Origin: Rhizobium metallidurans | Lineage (GTDB): Bacteria; Pseudomonadota; Alphaproteobacteria; Rhizobiales; Rhizobiaceae | Length of the DNA: 64,000 nucleotides | NCBI RefSeq assembly: GCF_014196505.1 | Contig: NZ_JACIDW010000002.1 | Location: 248,001 to 312,000, forward strand | Reading direction: 5' to 3' | Shown: positions 47,473-56,141 of the stretch, piece by piece | How the letters are laid out: every line of letters starts with the position of its first letter | Numbering within the stretch: position 1 is the first letter of the stretch | Program-made: the position numbers and the translations under genes | The notes under the pieces: model-generated | What the model was told of the DNA's origin: nothing | Databases searched by the model: none | The model's input: only the letters and a program-made list of their open reading frames with translations

Positions 47473-47506
47473 GAAAATGCGCCCCAGCGGACCGGGGCGC
47501 ATTTTC
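47473..47506 (-). terminator. Terminator downstream of the ParA-like gene
   Basis: GAAAATGCGCCCC (47473-47485) and GGGGCGCATTTTC (47494-47506) form a perfect 13-bp stem with an 8-nt loop and flanking A/T runs. It ends the minus-strand ParA-like transcript. Confidence 0.88.
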
Positions 47507-47523
47507 AATCACAAAATGAGTGT

Positions 47524-48237
47524 TCAGGCAGCCGAGCGGATCAGCGGGCCGGTGATGCGGGCCGCCGCGGGCAACCGCACCGGCAGCTTGCGCATGATCT
47601 CCTCGGCGAAACAGAGCGCGTTTTCGCGCGCCTTGTCGAGGTTGCTGGCGCGGGCCGGATCGAGCGTGTGCAGCGTGCCGCCGCAATCGAAGATGTCGCG
47701 GAAGGCGGAGCGCTCGATGATCGCGGTGTCGAGCACCGGGACCTGCCGTTCGTTGAGCAGCGACTTGACGATACCGAGCGCCCGTGTCGTCACCATCGAG
47801 TTGACGCGCGTCAGCACGACGGAGTGACCGATGCGGATACCGGCCTTCTCGTCGAGATACTGCAGCAGCTCCAGCACCTGCGCGCCGCCGCGCGCATCCA
47901 TGGCGCAGCCCTGGATCGGGATCAGCACGTGGTCGGAAAGACCGATCGCCGTTGCCAGCATCGGATTGCGGGCGCCCGGCAGGTCGACGATGAAGTAATC
48001 GGTGTTGTGCTTGTTCTCGGCGATATGCTGCGGCAGCGACGCCGAGGTCACGAAATCGATCACCGAGACGTTGGGAACGTGGCCGGAGATTTCGTGCCAG
48101 CGCGAAATCCAGTGCTGCGGATCGGCATCGAGGACGGTTACGCGGTAGCCCTTGCGGGCAAGCTCCGTGGCGAGAAGAAGAACAGCGGTGGTCTTTCCGG
48201 CTCCGCCCTTGGTGTTTGCAAACGTGATGACTGCCAT
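47524..48237 (-). CDS. Orphan ParA/VirC1-like ATPase
   Basis: A 237-aa deviant Walker ATPase. The N-terminal ITFANTKGGAGKTTAVLLL is the KGGxGK(T/S) motif, VLDADPQHWISRW follows, and FIVDLPGARNPM is the Walker A' region. The W-x-x-x-W segment after DAD resembles VirC1 and other small ParA proteins that act without ParB. No parB gene or parS-like site is near. It may position a protein complex, such as a secretion or polar apparatus, rather than DNA. I chose the ATG at 48237, with GAGGA upstream. Confidence 0.85.
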   Translation of the reverse strand: MAVITFANTKGGAGKTTAVLLLATELARKGYRVTVLDADPQHWISRWHEISGHVPNVSVIDFVTSASLPQHIAENKHNTDYFIVDLPGARNPMLATAIGLSDHVLIPIQGCAMDARGGAQVLELLQYLDEKAGIRIGHSVVLTRVNSMVTTRALGIVKSLLNERQVPVLDTAIIERSAFRDIFDCGGTLHTLDPARASNLDKARENALCFAEEIMRKLPVRLPAAARITGPLIRSAA

Positions 48238-48422
48238 GTTCGGTCCTCGAGGGGAAATATCGTGAGCCGGAATCGCTCTCTTGCGCACATCGGGATGCAT
48301 CGTGCGGTTACTGCATCCTTTCCAAACATGGTTAACAATTCCTAAACAAGGCATTCGAAATCCGGGTCCGCATTTCTTGCAGCCGCCGCGCGCATTCATC
48401 CTGAAAGCCCTGCCCCACAACG

Positions 48423-48456
48423 AAAAAGGCCCGGAAAGCGACGTGCTTTCCGGGCC
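48423..48456 (-). terminator. Terminator of the amine-catabolic operon
   Basis: GGCCCGGAAAGC (48428-48439) and GCTTTCCGGGCC (48445-48456) form a perfect 12-bp stem with a 5-nt loop. On the minus strand it is followed by TTTTT (48423-48427). It ends transcription 24 bp after the alcohol dehydrogenase stop. Confidence 0.93.
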
Positions 48457-48479
48457 AGGTCTCAGGTCCGCATTTTCTG

Positions 48480-49631
48480 TCAGAAGCAGTCCTTGAACAG
48501 CGCCTTGGTGTTTTCGAGCGTCATCGCGACAGGGTTTCCGCCGGCGCTCGGGTCCTCGATCGCCATCGCCGATAGTTCGTCGATTCGATCCGGCTTGATA
48601 CCCATCGCCGAAAGGCTCTCCGGCACGCCGAGGTCCGAACGCAGCTTCAGCACGTAGTCGTAGAACCCGTCGAAGCCCCCGGCGATCCCGAGATAGGCCG
48701 CCGCACGCGCGATCTTGTCTTCGATGACGGCGCGGTTGAAGCGCAGCACCGCCGGCATAACGACGGCGTTGGTCATGCCGTGGTGGGTGTTGTAGACGGC
48801 GCCGATCGGATGCGACAGCGCGTGGATGGCACCCAGCCCCTTCTGGAACGCGACCGCGCCCATGGCCGCGGCCGACATCATGTTGGCGCGCGCTTCGAGA
48901 TCCGTGCCCTCCTTGTAGGCGCGCGGCAGGAACTCCTTGACCAGCCGCATGCCCTCAAGCGCGATGCCGGCCGACATCGGGTGGTAGAAGGGCGAGGAAT
49001 AGGCCTCCAGGCAATGCGCGAAGGCATCCATGCCGGTTCCGGCGGTGATGATCTTCGGCATCCCGACCGTCAATTCCGGATCGGCGATGACGACGCCGGG
49101 CAGGAACTTCGGATGGAAGATGATCTTCTTCACATGCGTCTCGGAATTGGTGATGACGCTGGCGCGCCCGACCTCCGAACCGGTACCCGCCGTGGTCGGC
49201 ACCGCCACGATGGGCGCGATCCCCTCGATGGAAGCGCGCGTCCACCAGTCGCCGATATCCTCGAAATCCCAGACCGGACGCGTCTGGCCGGCCATGAAGG
49301 CCACGCACTTGCCGAGATCGAGGCCCGAGCCGCCGCCAAAGGCGATGACGCCGTCATGGCCGCCATCCTTGAACGCCTTGACGCCGGCCGCGAGGTTCTT
49401 CTCGTTCGGGTTCGGATCGACATCGGCGAAGATCGCGCGACCAAGCCCGGCCTCCTCGAGGATGTCGAGCGCGTTCGACGTGATCGCCATCGAGGCCAGG
49501 CCGCGATCGGTGATCAGCAGCGGCTTCTTCATGCCGAGGCTCTTGGCGGCGTCCGCCAGCTCCTTGATGCGGCCGCGGCCGAGCTTGAATGAAGTCGGGT
49601 AGCTCCAGTTGGCTGTGATATGCGCGCTCAT
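48480..49631 (-). CDS. Iron-containing alcohol dehydrogenase
   Basis: A 383-aa group III (Fe-type) NAD(P)-dependent alcohol dehydrogenase. The cofactor loop is AFGGGSGLDLGKC, and VPTTAGTGSE is diagnostic. The metal ligands are visible: D in GTGMDAFAHCLEA, H in the same segment, H in HALSHPIGA and H in THHGMTN. It may interconvert an omega-hydroxy acid such as 4-hydroxybutyrate and its semialdehyde. The start overlaps the aldehyde dehydrogenase stop as ATGA, a pairing also seen in blcAB-type (attK/attL) 4-hydroxybutyrate genes. Confidence 0.9.
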   Translation of the reverse strand: MSAHITANWSYPTSFKLGRGRIKELADAAKSLGMKKPLLITDRGLASMAITSNALDILEEAGLGRAIFADVDPNPNEKNLAAGVKAFKDGGHDGVIAFGGGSGLDLGKCVAFMAGQTRPVWDFEDIGDWWTRASIEGIAPIVAVPTTAGTGSEVGRASVITNSETHVKKIIFHPKFLPGVVIADPELTVGMPKIITAGTGMDAFAHCLEAYSSPFYHPMSAGIALEGMRLVKEFLPRAYKEGTDLEARANMMSAAAMGAVAFQKGLGAIHALSHPIGAVYNTHHGMTNAVVMPAVLRFNRAVIEDKIARAAAYLGIAGGFDGFYDYVLKLRSDLGVPESLSAMGIKPDRIDELSAMAIEDPSAGGNPVAMTLENTKALFKDCF

Positions 49632-51013
49632 GCTGTGACTTTCTTCAGATGGTAGGATTTCGGACGCGTCAGGTTCTGGAAGCCGATGATCGACAGCGAG
49701 CCGCCACGGCCGGTTTCCTTGACGCCGGTCCAGCACAGAGCCGGATCGAGATAGTCGGCGCGGTTCATGAACACGGTGCCGGTTTCGATCTCGCGGCCAA
49801 GCCGCCCTGCCCGCTCGGCGTCCCTGGTCCAGAGCGAGGCCGTCAGCCCGTACTGGCTGTCGTTCATCAGTTCAAGCGCCTCGTCGTCGCTCTTTACCTT
49901 CATGATGCCGACGGCGGGACCGAAGGTTTCCTCGCGCATGAAGGCCATCGAATGATCGACATTGACGAGGATCTGCGGCGCGAGATAGGCGCCGCCGTCA
50001 TCCTGCGGGAAGAGCTTCGGATCGACCAGCGCCTTGGCGCCCTTGGCGACGGCATCGGCGATCTGCTCACGCACGACCTTGGCGAAACGCTTGTTCGCCA
50101 TCGGGCCGAGCGACGTTTCCGGATCAAGGGGATTGCCGAGCCTGTAGTTCGACACCCAGGCGACGGACTTCTCGACGAAGCTGTCATAGAGCTTTTCATG
50201 CACATAGATGCGCTCGATCCCGCAGCAGCACTGCCCGGAATTGTAGGTCGCGCCGTCCATCAGCGTATCGACCGCCGCATCGAGATCGGCATCCTCCATG
50301 ACATAGCCGGGGTCCTTGCCACCAAGTTCGAGGCCGAGACCGGTGAAGGTTCCGGCCGCCGCGCGCTCCATCGAACGCCCGCCTTCGACCGAGCCGGTGA
50401 AGTTCACGAAGTTGAAGCTGCCGGCGGCAATCAGCGCCGACGTCGTCTCATGGTCGAGGAAGACGTTCTGGAAGACATCCTCGGGAACACCGGCTTCGAC
50501 GAAGGCCTGCACCAGCCGCTCGCCGACGAGAAGCGTCTGCGACGCATGCTTCAGCACAACCGTATTGCCCGCCATCAGCGCCGGCGCGATCGTGTTGATC
50601 GCCGTCATGTAGGGATAATTCCACGGCGCCACGACGAAGACGACGCCGTGCGCCTCGCGCTCGATGCGGCGCTCGAACTTGTCGCTCTCTTCGACAACCA
50701 GCGGCGCCAGCGCGTCGGCCGCGATCGAGGCGACGTAGTTGGAGCGCTCGTTGAAGCCCTTGTACTCGCCGCCGTAGCGGATCGGCCGGCCCATCTGCCA
50801 GGCAAGCTCGGGAACGACGACGTCGGACATCTCGTTCAGCCGCGCGACACCCTTCAGCACCAGCTGGACACGGTCTTCCAGGGGCCGCCTTGCCCAGGAC
50901 TTCTGTGCCTTGCGGGCGCGCGCCACGACCTCCTTCGCCGCCTCCAGCGGAAGCGCCGGACGCTCGGCGTAAACCGATCCGTCGATCGGCGATATGCATT
51001 GAATTACAGTCAT
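49628..51013 (-). CDS. NAD(P)-dependent aldehyde dehydrogenase
   Basis: A 461-aa aldehyde dehydrogenase. VVAPWNYPYMTAINTIAPALMAGNTVV (motif blocks APWNYP and ALMAGNTVV), GLELGGKDPG with the catalytic glutamate, and NSGQCCCGIERIYV with the nucleophile cysteine are all in place. Three cysteines in a row at the active site are unusual but seen in some subfamilies. With the adjacent Fe-alcohol dehydrogenase and glutamine-synthetase-like ligase it may oxidise an amino- or semialdehyde. I chose the ATG at 51013, 16 bp after the PIN gene stop. Confidence 0.9.
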   Translation of the reverse strand: MTVIQCISPIDGSVYAERPALPLEAAKEVVARARKAQKSWARRPLEDRVQLVLKGVARLNEMSDVVVPELAWQMGRPIRYGGEYKGFNERSNYVASIAADALAPLVVEESDKFERRIEREAHGVVFVVAPWNYPYMTAINTIAPALMAGNTVVLKHASQTLLVGERLVQAFVEAGVPEDVFQNVFLDHETTSALIAAGSFNFVNFTGSVEGGRSMERAAAGTFTGLGLELGGKDPGYVMEDADLDAAVDTLMDGATYNSGQCCCGIERIYVHEKLYDSFVEKSVAWVSNYRLGNPLDPETSLGPMANKRFAKVVREQIADAVAKGAKALVDPKLFPQDDGGAYLAPQILVNVDHSMAFMREETFGPAVGIMKVKSDDEALELMNDSQYGLTASLWTRDAERAGRLGREIETGTVFMNRADYLDPALCWTGVKETGRGGSLSIIGFQNLTRPKSYHLKKVTA

Positions 51014-51029
51014 TTCCAAGCTCCAGTCA

Positions 51030-51446
51030 TTAACAGGCCAGCGTGCGGACATGTCCCGCGACGCCGTAGGAAAGGATCGCGCGGTCGCGCGTGATGATGG
51101 TCAGGTCGTTCTCCCGCGCCGTGGCGATGAGAATGCGGTCGATCGGGTCTTTGTGGGCGAGTTGCGGCAAGGAACAGGACGCCATGAAGATGTTCGCGGT
51201 CACCGGTTGTTCGTCGATGTCGGCTTCGAGCCTGAAGTCATTATACCACCTCTCCGCGGTCTTGGTTTCGCTAATGCGCCCTCGTGCCAAAAGCATCGCC
51301 ATCTCCCAGGCCGTCACAGCCGAAACGAAAATCGGTCTCCCGGCAGCCTTTGCAGACGCGAGCGTGGTCAACGCTCCCTCCGCCAAGGGCTCCCTTTTCG
51401 CCATCCAGATCGCGGCGCAGGTGTCGAGCAGAAAAGCGCTATTCAT
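51030..51446 (-). CDS. PIN-domain toxin-like RNase (VapC family)
   Basis: A 138-aa PIN domain protein. The acidic metal-binding residues expected for a VapC-type RNase are visible: D8 (FLLDTCAAIW), E48 (TAWEMAM), D103 (HKDPIDRIL) and D121 (TRDRAIL). VapC toxins cut tRNA or rRNA when freed from the antitoxin. It overlaps the upstream XRE gene by 8 bp, a typical toxin-antitoxin arrangement, and is followed by the aldehyde dehydrogenase after 16 bp on the same strand. Confidence 0.85.
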   Translation of the reverse strand: MNSAFLLDTCAAIWMAKREPLAEGALTTLASAKAAGRPIFVSAVTAWEMAMLLARGRISETKTAERWYNDFRLEADIDEQPVTANIFMASCSLPQLAHKDPIDRILIATARENDLTIITRDRAILSYGVAGHVRTLAC

Positions 51447-51921
51447 TGTAAAGCTTCTCGCCCCACTCCTCGTCCCAATCCATTGGCGCGGTAAGATCGA
51501 CCCCCGGCATTATGGTCAGCGTCCCCTTCATGCACCCCCAGGCCGGGTGCACCTCGAGCAGCGTGCCATCCTCCAGTTCCATCCAGCGCTTGCCATCCTT
51601 GTAGATGACGTCGTCCTCCGTAAACATCTTGACGGGCGGCTCGTCGGGCGCCACCGGACCGGTGTTGCCGCCCTCGTAGCCCGCCTGCTTCTTCTCGGCG
51701 AAGCCGGCGACGACACCACGTCGATGCGCCGCCACTTCCGCCAGCGCAACGCCGAGATAATCGGCGATCTGGTCCTGCTCGTCGGCGCTCATCTTCCGCT
51801 CGCCGCTCAGCATGCGCGACACCGCGCTCGGATCAAGCCCCATGAACCGGGCCATGTCGCGAAGCGACGCGTCGCGTTCGGAAAGCTTCTCGTAGAACCA
51901 TGCGCTGTCGATCACACCCAT
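51439..51921 (-). CDS. XRE-type HTH protein, presumed antitoxin of the PIN gene
   Basis: A 160-aa protein. An XRE/Cro-like helix-turn-helix occupies about 15-62 (RDMARFMGLDPSAVSRMLSG and ADYLGVALAEVAAH). A charged, Trp-rich C-terminal part (about 95-160; MELEDGTLLEVHPAWGCMKG and DWDEEWGEK) has no family I recognise and probably binds the toxin. VapC partners are usually AbrB, RHH or Phd types; an XRE protein with this kind of C-terminus is less common. It lies 79 bp after the glutamine-synthetase-like gene. Confidence 0.75.
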   Translation of the reverse strand: MGVIDSAWFYEKLSERDASLRDMARFMGLDPSAVSRMLSGERKMSADEQDQIADYLGVALAEVAAHRRGVVAGFAEKKQAGYEGGNTGPVAPDEPPVKMFTEDDVIYKDGKRWMELEDGTLLEVHPAWGCMKGTLTIMPGVDLTAPMDWDEEWGEKLYNE

Positions 51922-52000
51922 GTCGATCTCCTCTGGAAACGCCGGATTACATTAGCACAATGCGACCAGCGCAACAATCAGAGCGAGTGTTGCGATTATC

Positions 52001-53368
52001 TCATGCCCGCTCGAATCCGCGCGCCACCTCCCAGTCCGTGATCCGCCGATCATACTCTTCCTGCTCCCACTCCGCCGCGCGAGTATAGTGGTCGATGACG
52101 TCGTCGCCGAAGGCATTGCGCAGCATCTTGGACTTGGTCATCGCCGTGGTCGCGGCCCTCAGCGTGCGCGGGATCTCTCGCACCTTGCGCGCGCCATAGG
52201 CGTCGCCGACGAAGGGCGCTTCCAGCTCCATCTTGTTCTCGATCCCGTCGATCCCCGCCGCCAGCAACGCGGCGAAGGCGAGATAGGGGTTGAGGTCGGA
52301 GCCGCCGACGCGGCACTCGATGCGGATCGCCTTGGTGCCGTCGCCGCACAGACGATAGCCGGCCGTGCGGTTATCCTTGCTCCAGATCGCCTTGGTCGGC
52401 GCGAACGTACCGGCCATGAAGCGCTTGTAGGAATTGATGTATGGCGCCAGGAAATAGGTGATCTCGCTGGCATGCGCGAGCAGCCCGGCGATGTAGTGTT
52501 CCATCAGTGGCGACATCCCGTACTTGCCCTTGTCGTCGGCGAACATCGGTGTCTTGCCATCCGCGCTCCACAACGACTGGTGGATATGCGACGAGCTGCC
52601 GGCGGCGTTGTAATGCCACTTGGCGAGGAAGGTGATCGCCTTGCCCTTGGCCCAGGCGATTTCCTTGCAGCCGTTCTTGATGATCGAGTGACGGTCGGCC
52701 ATGGCGAGCGCATCGGCGTAGCGCACGTTGATCTCCTCCTGGCCGGCCGAAGCCTCGCCCTTGGAGTTCTCGACGGGAATGCCGGCGCCCTGCAGCCCGG
52801 TGCGGATCGCCCGCATCACCTCTTCCTCCTTGGTGGTCTGGAAGATGTGATAGTCCTCGTTATAGGCGCTGGCGAGCTTGAGGTTGCGGTAGCCGGATGC
52901 CTGAGCGGATTCGTAGGTCTGGTCGAACAGGAAGAACTCGAGCTCCGAGGCCATGAACGCCTTCATGCCCATGTCTTCCAGCCGCTTGACCTGCCTCTTC
53001 AGTATCGCGCGCGGCGAATGCGGCACTTCCTCGTGGGTGTGGTGGTCGAGCAGGTCGCAGAGCACGAGTGCTGTCCCCTCGAGCCATGGAATGCGCCGAA
53101 GCGTCGAGAGATCCGGCTTCATCGTGTAGTCGCCGTAGCCCTTTTCCCAGCTGGTCGCCTTGTAGCCGGAGACGGTCTCCATCTCCATGTCGGTGGCGAC
53201 GAGATAGTTGCAGCTGTGCGTTTCCTTCCAGGCGCTTTCGAGAAAGTATTCGGCCTGGAAACGCTTGCCCATAAGCCGACCCTGCATGTCGACCTGGCAT
53301 GCCAGCACGGTATCGATGCGTCCGTCGGCAACGTCCTGCTTCAGATCGTCGAGAGTATAGATGCTCAT
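52001..53368 (-). CDS. Glutamine synthetase-like gamma-glutamyl ligase (PuuA-like)
   Basis: A 455-aa enzyme of the glutamine synthetase superfamily. ASELEFFLFDQTYESA holds metal-binding glutamates, SKGEASAGQEEINVRYADAL and AAGSSSHIHQSLW are the active-site loops, and RIECRVGGSDLNPYLAFAALLAAG is typical. The order of blocks matches the group containing gamma-glutamylputrescine synthetase rather than GlnA; the adenylylation tyrosine motif is absent. It should couple glutamate to an amine at the expense of ATP. The neighbouring permease, aldehyde dehydrogenase and alcohol dehydrogenase suggest catabolism of a polyamine or amino alcohol. The oxidase and the gamma-glutamyl hydrolase are not in this cluster. 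Confidence 0.87.
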   Translation of the reverse strand: MSIYTLDDLKQDVADGRIDTVLACQVDMQGRLMGKRFQAEYFLESAWKETHSCNYLVATDMEMETVSGYKATSWEKGYGDYTMKPDLSTLRRIPWLEGTALVLCDLLDHHTHEEVPHSPRAILKRQVKRLEDMGMKAFMASELEFFLFDQTYESAQASGYRNLKLASAYNEDYHIFQTTKEEEVMRAIRTGLQGAGIPVENSKGEASAGQEEINVRYADALAMADRHSIIKNGCKEIAWAKGKAITFLAKWHYNAAGSSSHIHQSLWSADGKTPMFADDKGKYGMSPLMEHYIAGLLAHASEITYFLAPYINSYKRFMAGTFAPTKAIWSKDNRTAGYRLCGDGTKAIRIECRVGGSDLNPYLAFAALLAAGIDGIENKMELEAPFVGDAYGARKVREIPRTLRAATTAMTKSKMLRNAFGDDVIDHYTRAAEWEQEEYDRRITDWEVARGFERA

Positions 53369-53517
53369 ATGGACCTCCCCATAAATTTAAACTGAAATCG
53401 GGCCAACGAAACGGCATGCGCCGTGCGGCGATGCCGCGCCGGACTGCGCCTGGTCTATTGTCGGTCAACCGGAATGCGGGGTCGCCGGACGCGGCCCCGC
53501 TGTTTTGCAGGAATGCC

Positions 53518-55065
53518 TCAGCTTTCGCCGACAGCCTTTTCGGCGGCCGCGATCTCCGCCTGGCGGCGCGCCACTTCCTCGCCGATCGGCGGTCCCTTGA
53601 AGCGCCGGCTCTCGAAGCCGAACCACACGATAGCAGTCAGCACCAGGAAGCCGACGGTGATGTAGAGCGCCCACTCGTTCGGCGGCTGCACGCCAAGAAC
53701 GAAGATCAGGATCATCGCCATGATGGTCAGCACCGAGAACAGCTTGTACATGCCCTCGCCGATGTTCCACGGACCCATCTTGTCCCACTTCGACGTGCCC
53801 CAGGCGAAGAGGCCGAGCGTGATCGGGATCGCGAAGGAGAAGAACAGGAAGATGACCGTGCAGGAGACGACGATCGTGTAAACCGGCGTATCGCCGATCG
53901 ACACCAGCGACGAGCCCCAGACGAAGAGCACCGACAAGATGGAGCCCGTCCAGATCGCCGAGACCGGCGTGCGGTACTTCGGGCTGACCTTGGCGAGCGT
54001 CTTGGAAGCAGGCAGGCCACCGTCACGCGAGAAGGCGAAGATCATGCGCGACACGGACGTCACGGTCGCAAGGCCGCACAGCCACTGGCTGACGAGGATG
54101 GCGAAATAGAGCAGATCCTTGACGATGGGATTGACCTGCGCGTTCATCGCCCAGAAGAACACGTTCCAACCCTGCTTGGCGGCGTCGTCCATGTTCGGCA
54201 GCATCAGCACGAACGAGCACAGCATGATGTAGCCGAACAGCGCCGACCAGAGCACGGAGGAGACCATGCCACGCGGAACCGAATGCGCCGCCTTCACCGT
54301 CTCTTCGGACGTATGCGCCGATGCATCGTAGCCGGTGATCGTGTAGATCGGCAGCAGGAGACCAAGCAGGAACACCCAGGTTCCAGACGTCTGCGGCCAG
54401 ACATTGCCGCCCGCTTCGCCGGAATAGTTGGCGAAGGTGAAGAGGCGAGCGAAGTCGAAGGACGGTGCGGCGATGAGGCATACCGCCGACAGCACGATCG
54501 CCGTCGCGAAGATCAGGTAGCCCGAGAAGTCGGTGAGCTTCGCCGTCAGGCCGATACCCATGTGGTTCACGAGTGCCTGGGCGCCGGTGATGATCACCAG
54601 GAAGAGGATACGGACTGTCGTCGTGTCTTCCAGGCCGAGATAGGTCGTGCCGAACGAGCCCATGAAGAAGTAATAGGTGCCGACGTTGATGGCGCCGAGA
54701 ACGGTGACGAGGCCGAGCAGGTTGAACCATGCCGTCAGCCAGCCGGTGAAGCGGTTGCCGAGAATGGACCCCCAGTGATAGAGGCCGCCGGCCGTCGGAT
54801 AGGCCGAGCTGATCTGCGCCATGGCGACGGCGAATACCAGCGAAACGAAGCAACCGATCAGCCAGCCGATGCCGATGGCGGCACCGCCAGCACCCGATGT
54901 CGCCTGCGCCAGCGAGTTGATGCCGCCGGACAGAATGCAGATGATCGAGAATGAAACGGCGAAATTCGAAAACGAGCTCATGCGCCGTTCGAGTTCCTGG
55001 GCGTAGCCCATGGAATGCAGGATGTGCACATCCTGCTTCTTGTCGAGTTCCGAATAATCGGACAT
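53518..55065 (-). CDS. APC-superfamily amino acid/polyamine permease
   Basis: A 515-aa permease with about 12 hydrophobic helices. The first helix region FSNFAVSFSIICILSGGINSL and SAYPTAGGLYHWGSILGNRFTGW are typical of the APC amino-acid-choline-transporter branch. LLLPIYTITGYDASAHTSEET is the substrate-proximal helix 6-like motif. It probably imports the amine or amino acid consumed by the downstream ligase and dehydrogenases. I chose the ATG at 55065, with GGGGG upstream. A gap of 149 bp to the ligase gene may contain an internal promoter. Confidence 0.88.
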   Translation of the reverse strand: MSDYSELDKKQDVHILHSMGYAQELERRMSSFSNFAVSFSIICILSGGINSLAQATSGAGGAAIGIGWLIGCFVSLVFAVAMAQISSAYPTAGGLYHWGSILGNRFTGWLTAWFNLLGLVTVLGAINVGTYYFFMGSFGTTYLGLEDTTTVRILFLVIITGAQALVNHMGIGLTAKLTDFSGYLIFATAIVLSAVCLIAAPSFDFARLFTFANYSGEAGGNVWPQTSGTWVFLLGLLLPIYTITGYDASAHTSEETVKAAHSVPRGMVSSVLWSALFGYIMLCSFVLMLPNMDDAAKQGWNVFFWAMNAQVNPIVKDLLYFAILVSQWLCGLATVTSVSRMIFAFSRDGGLPASKTLAKVSPKYRTPVSAIWTGSILSVLFVWGSSLVSIGDTPVYTIVVSCTVIFLFFSFAIPITLGLFAWGTSKWDKMGPWNIGEGMYKLFSVLTIMAMILIFVLGVQPPNEWALYITVGFLVLTAIVWFGFESRRFKGPPIGEEVARRQAEIAAAEKAVGES

Positions 55066-55191
55066 GACGTCCCCCTGTTTAGCCATCAACCGCGGAATTG
55101 CGGCTGATTATCCAGTGCCAAAGTGCCCGCGACGTTTTCGCCTGCGGGCGGATCGCAGTTAGACTGCTCCCTGGGGTCTTATCTTTTGTCG

Positions 55192-55962
55192 TCAGGCGTC
55201 CAGGCTCTGCTGGAGCAGCCTTGTCAGATAGCTGGCCATGACCCCTTGGCCAGCCGGGTCTGCGATGAGGTCGTTGCGGACCTCGATCATTACATTGCGC
55301 AATCCGTTCGACAGCCCGTGCAGGATCAGCGTGTGCGTCACGCCGTCCGAGGGGCCGTAAGGCTGGTTGCGCTCAACTCGATAGTGCGTCGTCCCCGCCA
55401 CCGCGGCAAGCATCGCGTCCGCCAACCGGCTATCGTCATCATGCAGGACACCGACCTCGACGGCGCGCGTCTTGCCGTGGAAGACGGGCGTGAAACTGTG
55501 GACGGTGACGATAATCGTCTCCTGCCCCCGCGCCTTGCGATCACGAATGAGTGCGCGAATGGCGTCATGAAACGGGATATACAAGGCCTCGGTGCGCGCC
55601 GTCTTTTCTTCAGCGCTCAGGCCCGCATTTCCCGGAATGTCGTAGACCTCGCTTTTCTCAGGCATGGCGCCGACCGATTCCGGCGGCCTGTTGCAATCGT
55701 AGATCAGGCGCGAAAACCGCTGGTGAACCAGCGTCGCATCGAGCGCCTCGGACATGGCGCTGGCGACCGCGAGAGCGCCGGGATCCCAGGCGATGTGACT
55801 GTTGAGCGCGTCCTCGGAAAGACCGAGCGTCCCGAAGCGGGCGGGCAGGAGCCGCGATGCATGTTCGCAGACGAGAAGCACCGGGCTGGCGCCATCAGGT
55901 CTCTCGACCGCGACGCACGCCCCTTCCCCTTTTCCGAGCACTTCCAACCGAGCAAGCACCAC
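55192..55962 (-). CDS. N-formylglutamate amidohydrolase family protein
   Basis: A 256-aa hydrolase. VLLVCEHASRLLPARFG, HIAWDPGALAVA, LIYDCNRPPES and VTVHSFTPVFHG are the conserved metal- and substrate-binding blocks of the HutG/N-formylglutamate deformylase family. It should cleave an N-acyl glutamate or a related amide. Its place beside a gamma-glutamyl ligase cluster raises the chance that it acts on a gamma-glutamyl amide there, but this is inference. It is divergent from rpiR, with a regulatory region between. Confidence 0.85.
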   Translation of the reverse strand: MVLARLEVLGKGEGACVAVERPDGASPVLLVCEHASRLLPARFGTLGLSEDALNSHIAWDPGALAVASAMSEALDATLVHQRFSRLIYDCNRPPESVGAMPEKSEVYDIPGNAGLSAEEKTARTEALYIPFHDAIRALIRDRKARGQETIIVTVHSFTPVFHGKTRAVEVGVLHDDDSRLADAMLAAVAGTTHYRVERNQPYGPSDGVTHTLILHGLSNGLRNVMIEVRNDLIADPAGQGVMASYLTRLLQQSLDA

Positions 55963-55999
55963 AGTCGCTCCACCACAACTGTTAATAAAATACTTATAA

Positions 56000-56055
56000 G
56001 AAAAGAATTCTTCAGCTTTCCACGAGTGTCAAGCGCGTACTGAAAAAATCTTTTC
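56000..56055. promoter_or_regulatory. Two 14-bp GAA-N8-TTC boxes in the divergent region
   Basis: GAAAAGAATTCTTC (56000-56013) and GAAAAAATCTTTTC (56042-56055) share 10 of 14 positions, are each near-palindromic and lie 42 bp (about four helical turns) apart. The intergenic region separates the amidohydrolase gene from the rpiR gene. RpiR-family regulators in rhizobia bind GAA...TTC-type dyads, so these are candidate sites for the product of the adjacent gene. Confidence 0.45.
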
Positions 56056-56094
56056 ATGACAGTGGTTGACATGGATTGTGACAGCGTTGTTAAC
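56056..56094 (+). promoter_or_regulatory. Possible rpiR promoter with TGACA repeats
   Basis: TGACA occurs three times, at 56057, 56067 and 56079. The outer two are exactly 22 bp apart, twice the PhoB half-site period, on the strand facing the amidohydrolase. TTGACA (56066-56071) could be a -35 with a weak GTTAAC -10 at 56089. The repeats could be incidental. Confidence 0.35.
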
Positions 56095-56141
56095 TTTGAG
56101 TGGGAAAGTGGCACAAGACCAATCCCGGGGAGCAAGATCGC

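Noticed and set aside
53476..53500. GCGGGG/CCCCGC hairpin after the permease gene as a terminator
   Set aside because: Only six paired bases with a 13-nt loop and no T run on the minus strand.
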